64,000 nt of DNA from Prorocentrum cordatum (taxonomy: Eukaryota; Sar; Dinophyceae; Prorocentrales; Prorocentraceae), in contig CAUYUJ010014605.1 of the NCBI GenBank assembly GCA_963575745.1, positions 245,474 to 309,473 of the forward strand. Direction: 5' to 3'. Shown piece by piece: positions 1 to 10,143 of the stretch; the first letter of the stretch is position 1, and each line of letters begins with the position of its first letter. Position numbers and translations under genes: made by a program. The notes under the pieces are model-generated. The model had not been told where the DNA came from. It worked only from the letters and a program-made list of their open reading frames with translations, and made no database searches.

Positions 1-345
1 GCGCAGGGGGTGGTCTCCCTATGCGTGCCAGGGTCGTCCAGGCATAGCAGGCGTGGCATTTTCTCGACACCAGAGGGGGTGCGCAAGGGTGGTCTCCCTA
101 TGCGTGCCAGGGTCGTCCAGGCAAAGCAGGCGTGGCATTTTCTCGACACCAGAGGGGGTGCGCAGAGGGTGGTCTCCCTATGCGTGCTAGGGCCGTCCAG
201 GCATAGCAGGCGTGGCATTTTCTCGACACCAGAGGGGGTGCGCAGGGGGTCGTCTCCCTATGCGTGCCAGGGTCGTCCAGGCATAGCAGGCGTGGCATTT
301 TCTCGACACCAGAGGGGGTGCGCAGGGGGTGGTCGCCCTATGCGT
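1..345 (+). repeat. 80-bp tandem repeat, about 4.3 copies
   Basis: The block CTATGCGTGCCA recurs every 80 bases (about 20, 100, 180, 260, 340) together with the block TTTTCTCGACACCAGAGGGG. Copies differ by only a few substitutions. The array is probably cut by the window edge. No coding or RNA signal is recognised. Confidence 0.9.
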
Positions 346-400
346 GCCAAGCACACAAGACATAAAATCAGTATGTGGGGTTCCTCGGTAGCGTAATTTC

Positions 401-2005
401 CCCAACCATCCTGTGGTGTTGGGACTTCGTTTTGAAGAGACGGTGCCCCGCATCCCCTCTCCTTCCTTCCTTCCTCCTCCTCCGCCTCCTCCCTCCTCCC
501 TCCTCCCACCCCTCACACGTTTCGTGGCCCCATAGGGAGCTCCACCGAAGGCCCCAGTGGCCGCGTCCACATGGCGGCGCCGCACCCATTTCGGCACATC
601 CCTCACACGTTTCGTGGCCCCATCGGGAGCTCCACGGAAGGCCCCAGTGGCCGCGTCCACATGGCTGCGCCGCACCAATTTCGGCACACCCCTCACACGT
701 TTCGTGGCCCCATAGGGAGCTCCACCGAAGGCCCCAGTGGCTGCGTCCGCATGGCGGCGCCGCACCCATTTCGGCACACCCCTCACACGTTTCGTGGCCC
801 CATTGGGAGCTCCACCGAAGGCCCCAGTGGCCGCGTCCACATGGCGGCGCCGCACCCATTTCGGCACACCCCTCACACGCTTCGTGGCCCCATAGGGAGC
901 TCCACCGAAGGCCCCAGTGGCCGCGTCCACATGGCGGCGCCGCACCCATGTCGGCACACCCCTCACACGTTTCGTGGCCCCATAGGGAGCTCCACCGAAG
1001 GCCCCAGAGGTTGCGTCCGCATGGCGGCGCCGCGCCCATTTCGGCACACCCCTCACACGTTTCGTGGCCCCATAGGGAGCTCCACCGAAGGCCCCAGTGG
1101 CTGCGTTCGCATGGCGGCGCCGCGCCCATTTCGGCACACCCCTCACACGTTTCGTGGCCCCATAGGGAGCTCCACCGAAGGCCCCAGTGGCTGCGCATGC
1201 GGTGTTCGGCACACCCTCACACGTTTCGTGGCCCCATAGAGAGCTCCACCGAAGGCCCCAGTGGCTGCGCATGCGGCCACCCCCATTTGGCACACCCCTC
1301 ACACGTTTCGTGGCCCCATAGGGAGCTCCACCGAAGCCCCAGTGGCTGCGCCCGCATGCGGTTCCACCCCCCATTCTGGCACACCCCTCACACGTTTCGT
1401 GGCCCCATAGGGAGCTCCACCGAAGGCCCCAGTGGCTGCGTCCGCATGGCGGCCCCACCCATTTCGGCACACCCCTCACACGTTTCGTGGCCCCATAGGG
1501 AGCTCCACCGAAGGCCCCAGTGGCTGCGTCCGCATGGCGGCGCCGCACCCATTTCGGCACACCCCTCACACGTTTCGTGGCCCCATAGGGAGCTCCACCG
1601 AAGGCCCCAGTGGCTGCGATCGCATGGCGGCGCCGCACCCATTCCGGCACACCCCTCACACGTTCCGTGGCCCCATAGGGAGCTCCACCGAAGGCCCCAG
1701 TGGCTGCGTCCGCATGCGTCGCCGCACCCATTTCGGCACACCCCTCACACGCTTCGTGGCCCCATAGGGAGCTCCACCGAAGGCCCCAGTGGCTGCGTTC
1801 GCATGGCGGCGCCGCGCCCGTTTCGGCACACCCCTCACACGTTTCGTGGCCCAATAGGGAGCTCCACCGAAGGCACCAGTGCTACCGCCGTCATGCGCCC
1901 CGTACGCCCAGGACAACGTTTCGTGGCACGCCTTTCGTGGCCCCATAAGGAGCCCCACCGAAAGCGGCACCCAAAAAGCGTTATTCACAATTGCATATGG
2001 TTGGG
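401..2005 (+). mobile_element. Array-carrying TIR unit 1 (non-autonomous, inferred)
   Basis: Starts with CCCAACCAT and ends with its reverse complement ATGGTTGGG. Order inside: a 5-prime module (401-460) with a small CCCAAC/GTTGGG hairpin followed by TTTTGAAGA and CGGTGCC, then a pyrimidine-rich tract (460-510), then the 90-bp array (511-1890), then a diverged last repeat and a 3-prime module with TTATTCACAATTGCATATGG. The same order recurs at 2027-3645 and, in part, at three other places in the window. Calling it mobile is inference: there is no target duplication and no transposase. Confidence 0.6.
511..1890 (+). repeat. 90-bp tandem array in unit 1, about 15 copies
   Basis: Each copy contains CACACGTTTCGTGGCCCC, GGGAGCTCCACCGAAGGC and CATGGCGGCGCCGC. 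The period is mostly exactly 90, with a few shortened copies near 1200-1400. Because 90 is 30 codons and the unit lacks stops in several frames, both strands show long artificial open frames with a 30-residue periodicity. No start context, domain or non-repeat flank supports translation. Confidence 0.95.
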
Positions 2006-2026
2006 CCCTTCGCCAAGATATTTTTT

Positions 2027-3645
2027 CCCAACCATCCTGTGGTGTTGGGTCCTCTTTTTGAAGACACGGTGCCCCGCGTCTCCTCTCCTTCCTTCCTTCC
2101 TCCTCCTCCGCCTCCTCCCTCCTCCCTCCTCCCACCCCTCACACGTTTCGTGGCCCCATAGGGAGCTCCACCGAAGGCCCCAGTGGCCGCGTCCGCATGG
2201 CGGCGCCGCACCCATTTCGGCACACCCCTCACACGTTTCGTGGCCCCATAGGGAGCTCCACCGAAGGCCCCAGTGGCTGCGTCGCATGGCGGCGCCGTGC
2301 CCATTCGGCACACCCCTCACACGTTTCGTGGCCCCATAGGGAGCTCCACCGAAGGCCCCAGTGGCTGCGTTGGCATGGCGGCCCGCACCCATTTCGGCAC
2401 ACCCCTCTCGCACGCTTTCGTGGCCCCATAGGGAGCTCCACCGAAGGCCCCAGTGGCTGCGTTCGCATGGCGGCGCCGCACCCATTTCGGCACACCCCTC
2501 TCGCACGCGTGGCCCCATAGGGAGCTCCACCGAAGGCCCCAGTGGCTGCGTTGGCATGGCGGCGCCGCACAGGGACTCCACCGAAGTTTCGGCTGTATAG
2601 GGAGCTCCACCGAAGGCCCCAGTGGCTGCGTTGCATGGCGGCGCCGCACCCATTTCGGCACACCCCTCACACGTTCGTGGCCCCATAGGGAGCTCCACCG
2701 AAGGCCCCAGTGGCTGCGTCCACATGGCGGCGCCGCACCCATTTCGGCACACCCCTCACACGTTTCGTGGCCCCATAGGGAGCTCCACCGAAGGCCCCAG
2801 TGGCTGCGTCCGCATGGCGGCGCCGCACCCATTTCGGCACACCCCTCACACGTTTCGTGGCCCCATAGGGAGCTCCACCGAAGGCCCCAGTGGCTGCGTT
2901 CGCATGGCGGCCCGCACCCATTTCGGCACACCCCTCACACGTTTCGTGGCCCCATAGGGAGCTCCACCGAAGGCCCCAGTGGCTGCGTTCGCATGGCGGC
3001 GCCGCACCCATTTCGGCACACCCCTCACACGTTTCGTGGCCCCATAGGGAGCTCCACCGAAGGCCCCAGTGGCTGCGTTCGCATGGCGGCGCCGCACCCA
3101 TTTCGGCACACCCCTCACACGTTTCGTTGCCCCATAGGGAGCTCCACCGAAGGCTCCAGTGGCTGCGATCGCATGGCGGCGCCGCACCCATTTCGGCACA
3201 CCCCTCACACGCTTCGTGGCCCCATAGGGAGCTCCACCGAAGGCCCCAGTGGATGCGTTCGCATGTCGGCGCCGCACTCATTCCGGCACACCCCTCACAC
3301 GCTTCGTGGCCCCATAGGGAGCTCCACCGAAGGCCCCAGTGGCTGCGATCGCATGGCGGCGCCGTGCCCATGTCGGCACACCCCTCACACGCTTCGTGGC
3401 CCCATAGGGAGCTCCACCGAAGGCCCCAGTGGCTGCGTTGGCATGGCGGCGCCGCGCCCATTTTGGCACACCACTCACACGTTTCGTGGCCCCATAGGGA
3501 GCTCCACCGAAGGCCCCAGTGCTACCGCCCTAATGCGTCCCGTACGCCCAGGACAACGTTTCGTGGCACGCCTTTCGTGGCCCCATAATGTGCCCCACCG
3601 AAAACGGCACCCACAAAGCGTTATTCACAATTGCATATGGTCGGG
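2027..3645 (+). mobile_element. Array-carrying TIR unit 2 (non-autonomous, inferred)
   Basis: Directly abuts unit 1 and repeats its plan: CCCAACCAT and the GTTGGG/TTTTGAAGA module (2027-2090), a pyrimidine tract, the 90-bp array (about 2142-3520), a diverged terminal repeat and the ATTGCATATGG module. The right end reads ATGGTCGGG, one base off the inverted repeat. Length is within 15 bases of unit 1. Head-to-tail placement could reflect tandem duplication or two insertions. Confidence 0.6.
2142..3520 (+). repeat. 90-bp tandem array in unit 2, about 15 copies
   Basis: Same repeat family and orientation as 511-1890. Copies at 2400-2640 are irregular, with a shortened copy near 2570-2600. Copies in 2940-3480 are nearly uniform, suggesting recent homogenisation of that half. 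Confidence 0.95.
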
Positions 3646-4014
3646 TCCTTCGCAAGGATATGTTTTCCCCAGGCCTTCCTAATTTGACAGGGCAGCGAAG
3701 CTAATCCAAAACTTCGGTTTGACGGCTTCCCCAGCTCTTGGTCCACTGCATGCTCCGCGGTCCTTTTGACCAAAGCAAAGCGCATGGGCATCGTTCCTGG
3801 ATGGGCTGGTGTGGATACGCGAAGCGTCAACAATTGAGCGGAGCAGGGGTGTTCGGTTGGTGGAACGCAGGCGGCGTGAACAAAGTTCTGATCTTTGCAA
3901 GGGTCAATTGCTTGTTGTTGGATGATGCGCGGGTGTCGTCCGTTATTGCCGTCGATGTCGTCATCGTCGCCGCCGTGTCCGTCGGGTGCCGAACGGCGGT
4001 CGTCGTCGTCGTCT

Positions 4015-4045
<31 letters not shown>

Positions 4046-4489
4046 GTTTGTCATTTCGTTGGGTTTGCGGGTTTGTGTAGTTGCGGCTCCAACGTGGTGT
4101 ATCGGTTGGAACCCCAGGCCTTTGAGAGTGGTTCGTGGGCGCGGAATGGCGTCTGGGGCATCTTCCGTCGAAGGACGGGACGGGAGTTCAACGCTGTTTT
4201 GGAAAATGGAAGTCTGCCATTGCATTTTTGCATGGGGGGAGGGGAAGGGGAACCAGACAAAGGGGTTCTGAGATAATCCAACTGCGTCCGCGGGGGGGGG
4301 CGGTGAGCCATTCGGCGCGCGGCGCCAGGAAGCGAGGCCCCTGGGCGACCCTTGAGGGCAGGCCGCCCGAGACCGCGGGGCGCGGCCTTACTCCAGAACG
4401 GCTGCGGCAGGTAGGTTTGAGACCTGTGGGGCGGGGACGTCATGGGGCACCTGCAAATTTGTCGGGCGGTTGTCGGGTTTTTCGGAAGC
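3646..4489. other. Unassigned spacer with GTC microsatellite
   Basis: No gene is recognised. A GTC/CGT trinucleotide tract lies at about 3946-4047 and makes low-complexity open frames on both strands. The rest is unique-looking GC-rich DNA; short open frames here have no family resemblance I can name. Confidence 0.5.
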
Positions 4490-4920
4490 CCTCGGGTCTC
4501 TCTCAGGGGCGTTTCAGAAGCCTTTTGGGTTCTCCTCTGGGCCATTGGGCAAAAGAGCTTCGTTTCTCGGCTCTCGCGTCCGCTCCTGGGCGGCTCTTGT
4601 AAGCGTCTTCGGGGGCTTCTGGGCCCTCCCATGGCCCCTCGGGGGGGCTAGGTGCCATAATTCGGGCCGCGTCCGGACCGCGCCCCAGCAGTTCTCTGCG
4701 GGGCCGCGGCGAAAAAAAGGCCCCTCGGGCGCGTCTTGGGGCCTCTTTGGGCTCTCTCGAGGATTCCTAGATGGTTGCGGAGGTTGAAGGCTGAGGGCCC
4801 TGCAGCGCTGCCTTTCCGGGCTTTGGCCGTCTGGGGGCTCTCGTGGGTGCCTCTCGGGGCCCTCTTGGGCTTCTCTTTGGGGCCCTTTGGCGCCCTCTCG
4901 ACCGAGCCCGAGCCTCCTGC
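4490..4920. repeat. Degenerate GGCCTCTTGG-type minisatellite
   Basis: Loose tandem copies of a roughly 10-base word related to GGGGCCCTCTTGG and CTCTCGGGG. Copies are too diverged for a fixed period. The same style recurs at 5212-5980, 14940-15230, 36205-36840 and 53290-53995, in either orientation. Confidence 0.6.
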
Positions 4921-5168
4921 AGCCTTGCTTGGAGCCATGTTGACCTCTCCGGTGTTCGAGCGGATTCTTCGACAAGCTGTGCGAGTTGCGAAGAGAATTG
5001 CGCCTTTGGAGACGTCTTCTGAGAATATGTCATCACCTTTGACATCAGACTGTCACACGTGCAGGAGGTCGCAAAGCAACAGAAACTCGCGTGGCTCTGA
5101 TGGCTTCGGCGTGACACACTTGGAGCGGAAGATGAAGACGGAGCGCACAACGACGGGAAGGAAGACCA

Positions 5169-5211
5169 ATGGACCACCACCACCACCACCACCACCACCA
5201 CCACCACCACC
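5169..5211 (+). repeat. CCA microsatellite
   Basis: About 13 uninterrupted CCA/ACC trinucleotides. It makes a proline or tryptophan run in overlapping open frames, none of which is otherwise credible. Confidence 0.9.
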
Positions 5212-5980
5212 AGTGGCTCGTGGGCCGTCTTGGGGCTCTCTTGGGGGCCTCCTGGGCCATCGTGGTGCTGCCTGGGAGACCCTTGGGGCGGCCTGGGAGA
5301 CGTTGTGGGTCGTCTTGAAGCGTGGGAAGCTCGGCCAGGGCAGACGGGCGAAAACCTTGAAAAACTAAGAGGAAGTCACTGATTGTGGCTTGTCGGAGCT
5401 GTCTATGGATTTCCCGTCGGGCGCACTCGGTGCCTCTGGGGAATCTTTTGGCCCGTCTTGGGGCTACCTTGAGCGTCTCGGGACGTTCTTGGGGGTCTCT
5501 CGGGGCGTCCTCGAGGCCCCCCGAGCATTCTGCCAGCCATCTGGAGCACTTTTGGGTCAGTGCTACCGGACTCGGAAGCCCGGGGGCCGCCGGAGGGGCG
5601 TCCTGGTGGCTGTCGTAGGGCTCTCTGGAAGCGTCTTGGGCGCCACTTGGGCCGTCTTGGGACCGTCTTGGGGGCCTCCTGGGCCGTCGTAGAGCTGCCT
5701 GGGAGATCATTGGGGCGGCCTGGAAGACGTCGTGGGCCGTCTTGGAGCGTCGGGAGCTCGACAAGGGGAAACTGCCGAAAACACGCAAACACCAAATGAA
5801 AATCATTGTTTTTTGGTTGTCGGGGCTGTCTCTGGGGTCCTCTTCGGGCGCACGTCGTGCATCCGGCGCGATCTTGGGACACTCTTGGGCGGACTCCGAG
5901 GCCCGGGACCCGCTGGAGAGGCCGACTCGGAGGCCCGGGGGCAGCCGGAGGGGCGTCCCGGGAGGGGGCCACGCCCTATA
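5212..5980 (+). repeat. Tandem duplication, about 430 bp
   Basis: The blocks GGGGGCCTCCTGGGCC, GGGGCGGCCTGG and GGGGCTGTCT occur at about 5230-5410 and again in the same order at about 5660-5830. The block CCCGGGGGC followed by GGAGGGGCGTCC ends both copies (about 5580-5605 and 5935-5960). The duplicated DNA is itself the degenerate GC-rich minisatellite. Confidence 0.65.
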
Positions 5981-6021
5981 TACAAGGGAGGTTCCAGCCA
6001 GGGGCCCGGGGCCCGGGATCT

Positions 6022-6050
6022 CCCATATATATGTACATATATATATATAC

Positions 6051-6081
<31 letters not shown>
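6022..6081. repeat. TA dinucleotide microsatellite
   Basis: About 60 bases of alternating T and A with a few GTAC and CGTA interruptions. It lies next to a terminal fragment of the GTCGGGC family at 6085-6118. Confidence 0.95.
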
Positions 6082-6083
<2 letters not shown>

Positions 6084-6084
6084 T

Positions 6085-6118
6085 TGCACTTTACCCCTGT
6101 ACAGAGACAGGCCCGACT
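6085..6118 (+). mobile_element. Terminal fragment, GTCGGGC/CCCCTGTACAG family
   Basis: The sequence ACCCCTGTACAGAGACAG followed by GCCCGACT matches the right end of the element at 27540-27692. No left end is found, so this is a truncated copy. Confidence 0.5.
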
Positions 6119-6189
6119 TAAAACACAGGAGCCGATATTCCTGTTGCGTCTGGCAGGTGTGGCCTGACGGTCTCCCTGCACCCAGACAT

Positions 6190-6310
6190 CCGGCCGCTCC
6201 AGCGCTGTCGATCTGCGGGCCCCAGGAGGTCTGGACCCCCTCCGCCGAGACCGGCGTTTCGCCCCGAGCCGTTCTGTCGACGGCCCCGAGGCCTGGCGAG
6301 GGCCCCCTTG
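6190..6310 (+). repeat. Dispersed repeat D, copy 1
   Basis: Ordered words: GAGGTCTGGACCCC, GAGACCGG, CCCGAGCCGT, CGACGG and GAGGGCCCCC. The same order occurs at 25870-26000, 26385-26470 (part) and 54355-54435, and reversed at about 19265-19395 and 55375-55500. Confidence 0.5.
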
Positions 6311-6639
6311 AGGTCGAGGATGACCAAAAGCCCGCCGCTCCAGCTTGTTTAAGCGCCAAATCTCTGGGCATGTCTCTGGGAGGCCTTCGGCGCTGCTCAC
6401 ATCATATCTTATCGTCAATATGACTTAGTTTTGATAATGCGTTTCTGAACGTAATTGGAGGCGAAGGAAAGCGCATCTACGTTTCAAGCGATGGAATTAT
6501 CAGTCTAAAGCCGGCGAAGAGAAAAAAAAACATGTAACAAGAACACCATAGACTCCCGTGTCTGACACTGTAGCCTGGCAGTCGCTCTGCACGTCTCCGG
6601 GATCGGCGGCGGGCGCGGGGGGGAAAGCGAGAGAGAGAA

Positions 6640-6990
6640 GGCATTCCCAGAAGGCGGCGGGGCTTCTCGGAAGCCCCCACGCCTTCTGAGAGGTTTTCTT
6701 TGGACGCCCGAAATGGGTACGGAAAGAACGGGCACAATGCCCAACAGCAAATGCTGCCCCAAACCAACAGCGGCCGCTGTTGGGCAGGCGGCCTTCTGTC
6801 TCAGATGGACACAGGCCGCGGCGGCGCGGACAGCGAGCCCTGTTCAGAACGAACAGGAACTGCTGTTGGGCATCGTGCCCATTGTTCCCGTGCCCATCTC
6901 ATTCGTGCAGATTTTCTTGCGTCTTCGGGGAAGGCATTGGACACTTCTCGGAAGGCCGGGGGACTCCCGAGCCCTCGGAGAAGGCCTGCT
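6640..6990. mobile_element. Fold-back element, arms about 120 bp
   Basis: The left arm includes ATGGGTACGG and AATGCCCAACAGCA near 6713-6752. The right arm, at 6855-6985, carries the reverse complements TGCTGTTGGGCAT and CCGTGCCCAT in mirror order. A loop of about 100 bases lies between. There are no coding frames, so it is probably a MITE-like or fold-back copy. Confidence 0.65.
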
Positions 6991-7274
6991 CCTTCTCACG
7001 TCCCCCCCCCCCTCGCTCGCCGCCGACGGACAGCCCCGCCTGGCTGCTGATATGTAGAGGGCAGAACATCCACGCCCACAAGAACCACCCCGACACGCGA
7101 GGCCGTTTCGTAAACGCCCCCACTGAAGGAATCGAAAAGGGCGACGCTGCTTAGTAAACGCCCAGGGCCGTTTCGTAAACGCCATGCGTTCGGTCTGGGT
7201 GGTTGTTCCTCCCGTGGGATTCGTGAAAGGCTTCATGACTTCTGCCGTCGACCTACTCGCGCGATTGGAAGGCC

Positions 7275-7465
7275 TGGAAACGGGCACCAACACCAGCACA
7301 GGGGGCTGTCTCCACAGGGGGGAGAGGATCCTAGATTCCAGCGTCGGGGGCAATGTTTCGGTCATCTCGGCAGCCAGAATATTGCCACCATCGCCGAGAT
7401 CGGAATCTCCCTCCCTCGGTGGAGGCACACAGCCGACCGATCTTGGTGTTGGTGTCAACCTCGAT
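7275..7465. mobile_element. Fold-back element, arms about 85 bp
   Basis: The left arm has CACCAACACCAG (about 7287) and GGGGCAATGTTTCGG. The right arm has the mirrored CTTGGTGTTGGTG near 7440-7453, with ATATTGCCACC close to the centre. The arms are imperfect, with several mismatches. Confidence 0.6.
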
Positions 7466-7539
7466 GGCGCCTCCACGGGAGCGGGCCCCGAGGGCCGCGG
7501 GCGGGGCCTCCCCGTGGGGCCAGCCTGTGGCTCTAGCTA

Positions 7540-7595
7540 GCTCGGGCATGTCCCCCTACAGGGGGATGTTGGGCGAATCATGGAATCGGAGGTGA
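7540..7595. mobile_element. Palindromic end, TCGGGC/CCCCCTACAGGGGGA family
   Basis: The sequence GCTCGGGCATGTCCCCCTAC followed by AGGGGGATG is a near-perfect palindrome. It matches the ends at 22944, 23416, 23518 and 27540. Only one end is present here. Confidence 0.5.
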
Positions 7596-7769
7596 GGGGG
7601 TGAGATCGAAGTGGAACGGAGAGCCCCCCTACCGGGAAATCGATTTCGGTTTCGTGTTCGTGCGTGCCGTGCGCGCGGGCGAGGCGAAGCTGCGTGGGCG
7701 GGCGAGAGGAAAGTCTCCTGTGGCTGAGGCGCGGCCGGACCAAATGTGTCTCTTCCGGGCGGCCGGTGG

Positions 7770-7868
7770 CGCGCGGTGTCCCGCCGGTGTCCCGCCGGTG
7801 TCCCGCGGTGTCCCGCGGTGTCCCGCGGTGCCCCGCGGTGTCCCGCCGGTGTCCCGCGGTGTCCCGCG
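7770..7868 (+). repeat. GTGTCCCGCGGT short tandem repeat
   Basis: About ten copies of a 10- to 12-base word (GTGTCCCGCGG or GTCCCGCCGGT). The tract runs straight into the ATG microsatellite, where the GTGTCCCG word continues as punctuation. Confidence 0.85.
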
Positions 7869-7891
7869 ATGATGATGATGATGCTGCTGTT

Positions 7892-7922
<31 letters not shown>

Positions 7923-8675
7923 ATGATGGTGATGGTGATGCTGATGATGATGATGATGATGATGATGATGAGGACGATGATGATGATGATGCTGATGATG
8001 GTATGATGATGATGACGATGATGATGATGATGATGATATGATGATGATGGTGTCCCGATGCTGATGATGCTGATGATGATGATGTCGATGATGATGACGA
8101 TGATGATGATGATGATGCTGACGGTGTCCCGATGATGAGGATGATGATGATCATGATGATTATGCTGATAATCATGATGATGACGATGGTGTCCCGATGA
8201 TGGTGAGTATGATGATGTTGATGTTGATGATGCTGATTATGATTGTGTCCCGATGATGATGATGTTGATGATGATGAGGTTGATGATGATTATGGCGTCC
8301 CGATGATGATGATTATTATGATGGTGATGATGATGATGAGGATGTTGATGGTGATGGCGTCCCGATGGTGATGATGATGATGATGTTGATGCTGATGTTG
8401 GTAATGATGATGATGGTGCCCCGATGATGACGATGATGATGCTGATGTTGATGTTGTTGTTGATGATGATGATGATGATAATGTCGATGGTGATAATGAG
8501 ATGATGATGATGATGATGGTGTCCCGATGATGATGGTGATGATGATGATGATGATAACGATGGTGATCATGATGGTGTCCCGATGATGATGCTGCTGCTG
8601 ATGATGATGATGACGATGACTGTGTCCCGATGCTGCTGATGATGATGATGTTGATGATGATGATTGTGATGATGG

Positions 8676-8710
<35 letters not shown>

Positions 8711-8835
8711 GTGGTGTCCCGATGATGTTGATGACCGTGATGATGATGATGTTGGTGGTGATGATGAGGACGGTGTCCCGATTATGATGATGTTGGTGAT
8801 GATGATGTTGATGTTGATGTTGTTGTTGATGTTGA
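7868..8835 (+). repeat. Long ATG/GAT microsatellite punctuated by GTGTCCCG
   Basis: Nearly a kilobase of ATG trinucleotides with interruptions (CTG, GTT, ACG). The word GTGTCCCGATG recurs about a dozen times, for example near 8049, 8189, 8243, 8518, 8575 and 8774. Long runs of D, M, H or I in overlapping open frames are artefacts. Confidence 0.95.
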
Positions 8836-9045
8836 TGACGTTGATTGTGATAGCGGTTGTGATATCGATAGTGAGATCGATAGTGAGACCGAATGTGATA
8901 TCGATTGTGAGATCGATTGTGAGATCGATTGTGAGATCAATTGTGAAATAGATCGAGTGAGATCGATTGTGAGATCGATCGAGGGAGATCGATCGAGCGA
9001 GACCGATACTGAGAACGATAGTGAGATCGCTAGTGAGACCGATCG
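8836..9045 (+). repeat. 12-bp repeat GATCGATTGTGA
   Basis: Tandem GTGAGATCGATT-type words, exactly 12 bases apart at about 8890-8945 and looser outside. The tract is rich in GATC and CGAT palindromes and grades from the end of the ATG tract. Confidence 0.85.
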
Positions 9046-9159
9046 AGTGAGACGTTGGTTCCTCCCACCCCCCGAACCTCCTTATCACCCGAAGGGTGGT
9101 CGTATAGGTAGAGTATAAGAAGACACTCCAAGATAGTCGAACTATATAGACTAAAACAT

Positions 9160-9222
9160 GTTCCCACGACTATGTTTTGACCATTTTTGGAGATCCCCCC
9201 TGCAGAGGGACAGGCCCGACTG
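9160..9222 (+). mobile_element. Terminal fragment, GTCGGGC family
   Basis: ATGTTTTGACCATTTTTGG, CCCCCCTGCAG and CAGGCCCGACTG follow the right end of 27540-27692 base by base with few changes. The partner end is missing. Confidence 0.6.
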
Positions 9223-9727
9223 AAGCCTGCAGTAAAAACGCAGCCGCAAGAAAGCCTCGCACGAAACCCAGCCCTGAAATTCCGCGAAGTTTCTTGCCCA
9301 GGGCATGGGGATCCTATCCAAGGAATCCAATCAGAGAAACCCCTAATATCCCCGCGCGCAACAGTCTTTATTAACGATCGGGAGAGGTCAGCGCGCATCG
9401 CTGGAAACATTGAAACCCAGGGCACCCTGACGAAAGCCAGACGGTTTCTTGGTGCGCACACCCACTGTATCACCCAAGCAAAATTGAGCCGAATGAAACG
9501 GGATTAGGCTGCTCTGGATTAGGCCGTATCTCAACCGAGAACCTGATTATCAGGGCCGATGCTGAAACGAACCTCACCAGATTTGCAACCTGCACTACCA
9601 TTCACGATTCACGCGACGGCCAGGGCACGATGGGGTATCTTGCGGCCCCACTCTTTCGAGACATGGGCCCAGAAAATTGGTAAATGAGAAGGTACCGATA
9701 CCGCTACTCTCCGGACCTCTCCCGGGG
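9223..9727. other. Unassigned spacer
   Basis: No gene, RNA or microsatellite is recognised. The phrase AAACCCAGCCCTG at about 9266 resembles AAACCCAACCCTGG at 9971 and CCCCAACCCTGGAAA near 10340, hinting at one more low-copy dispersed repeat. Confidence 0.35.
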
Positions 9728-9786
9728 TGCGTTCTGACCAGAATTTCGAGGCGAATCCAGCGGTGGCGACGAGGGCCTCCCAGGAG
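9728..9786 (+). repeat. Dispersed repeat, partner at 25607-25664
   Basis: GCGTTCTGACCAG, ATTTCGAGGCGAAT and GAGGGCCTC occur in the same order and spacing at 25607-25664, with about seven differences over 59 bases. The boundaries do not coincide with any other feature. Confidence 0.75.
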
Positions 9787-9987
9787 GCCCAACAGGGGGG
9801 GAAATGAAGGAAGGGTGGCGGTATGGGTACTTCTTCCTCCTCCGAGACAATCGTCCCCCTCGCTGGAGCCGGCGCTCCCTGGGTCAAATCTCACTTAGCA
9901 AAAGTCGCGCCCCGAGAGGGGCGCCGCGCGATTACAGTAGGAGCTCGACCACAAGAAACCTTCCAAGAGAAACCCAACCCTGGAACT

Positions 9988-10143
9988 AACCAGCCTCGAA
10001 CTGATCCCTATCCCTTAGACGGGCGAGCAGTAAGCGAGGACAATCTTAGGGATAGGCCCTCAGAAACTGAGGGAATCCTTAAGATCGGCATCGAGGTGAG
10101 GTGATGTCAAACATAGGGATGGGGATGTGTTTCAAACTGGTAA
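9988..10143 (+). mobile_element. MITE-like element A (ATCCCTATCCCTA TIRs)
   Basis: The left end is ACCAGCCTCGAACTGATCCC. The right end, read on the other strand, is ACCAGTTTGAAACACATCCC, an imperfect inverted repeat of about 27 bases. TAA lies at both outer edges and may be a 3-bp duplication. The interior (CAATCTTAGGGATAGGCCCT, AAGATCGGCATCGAGG) is nearly identical to 17731-17885. There is no open frame. It could be a plain MITE or an introner-type element; no exon flanks are visible. Confidence 0.75.

Noticed and set aside
375-2339. A 654-codon open frame, and similar long frames on both strands over the 90-bp arrays
   Set aside because: Length comes from a repeat unit of 30 codons; the frames overlap each other on both strands and cross unit boundaries, with no domain or start context.
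511-3520. CRISPR-like regular spacing
   Set aside because: There are no unique spacers: the whole 90-bp unit repeats, and the genome is eukaryotic.
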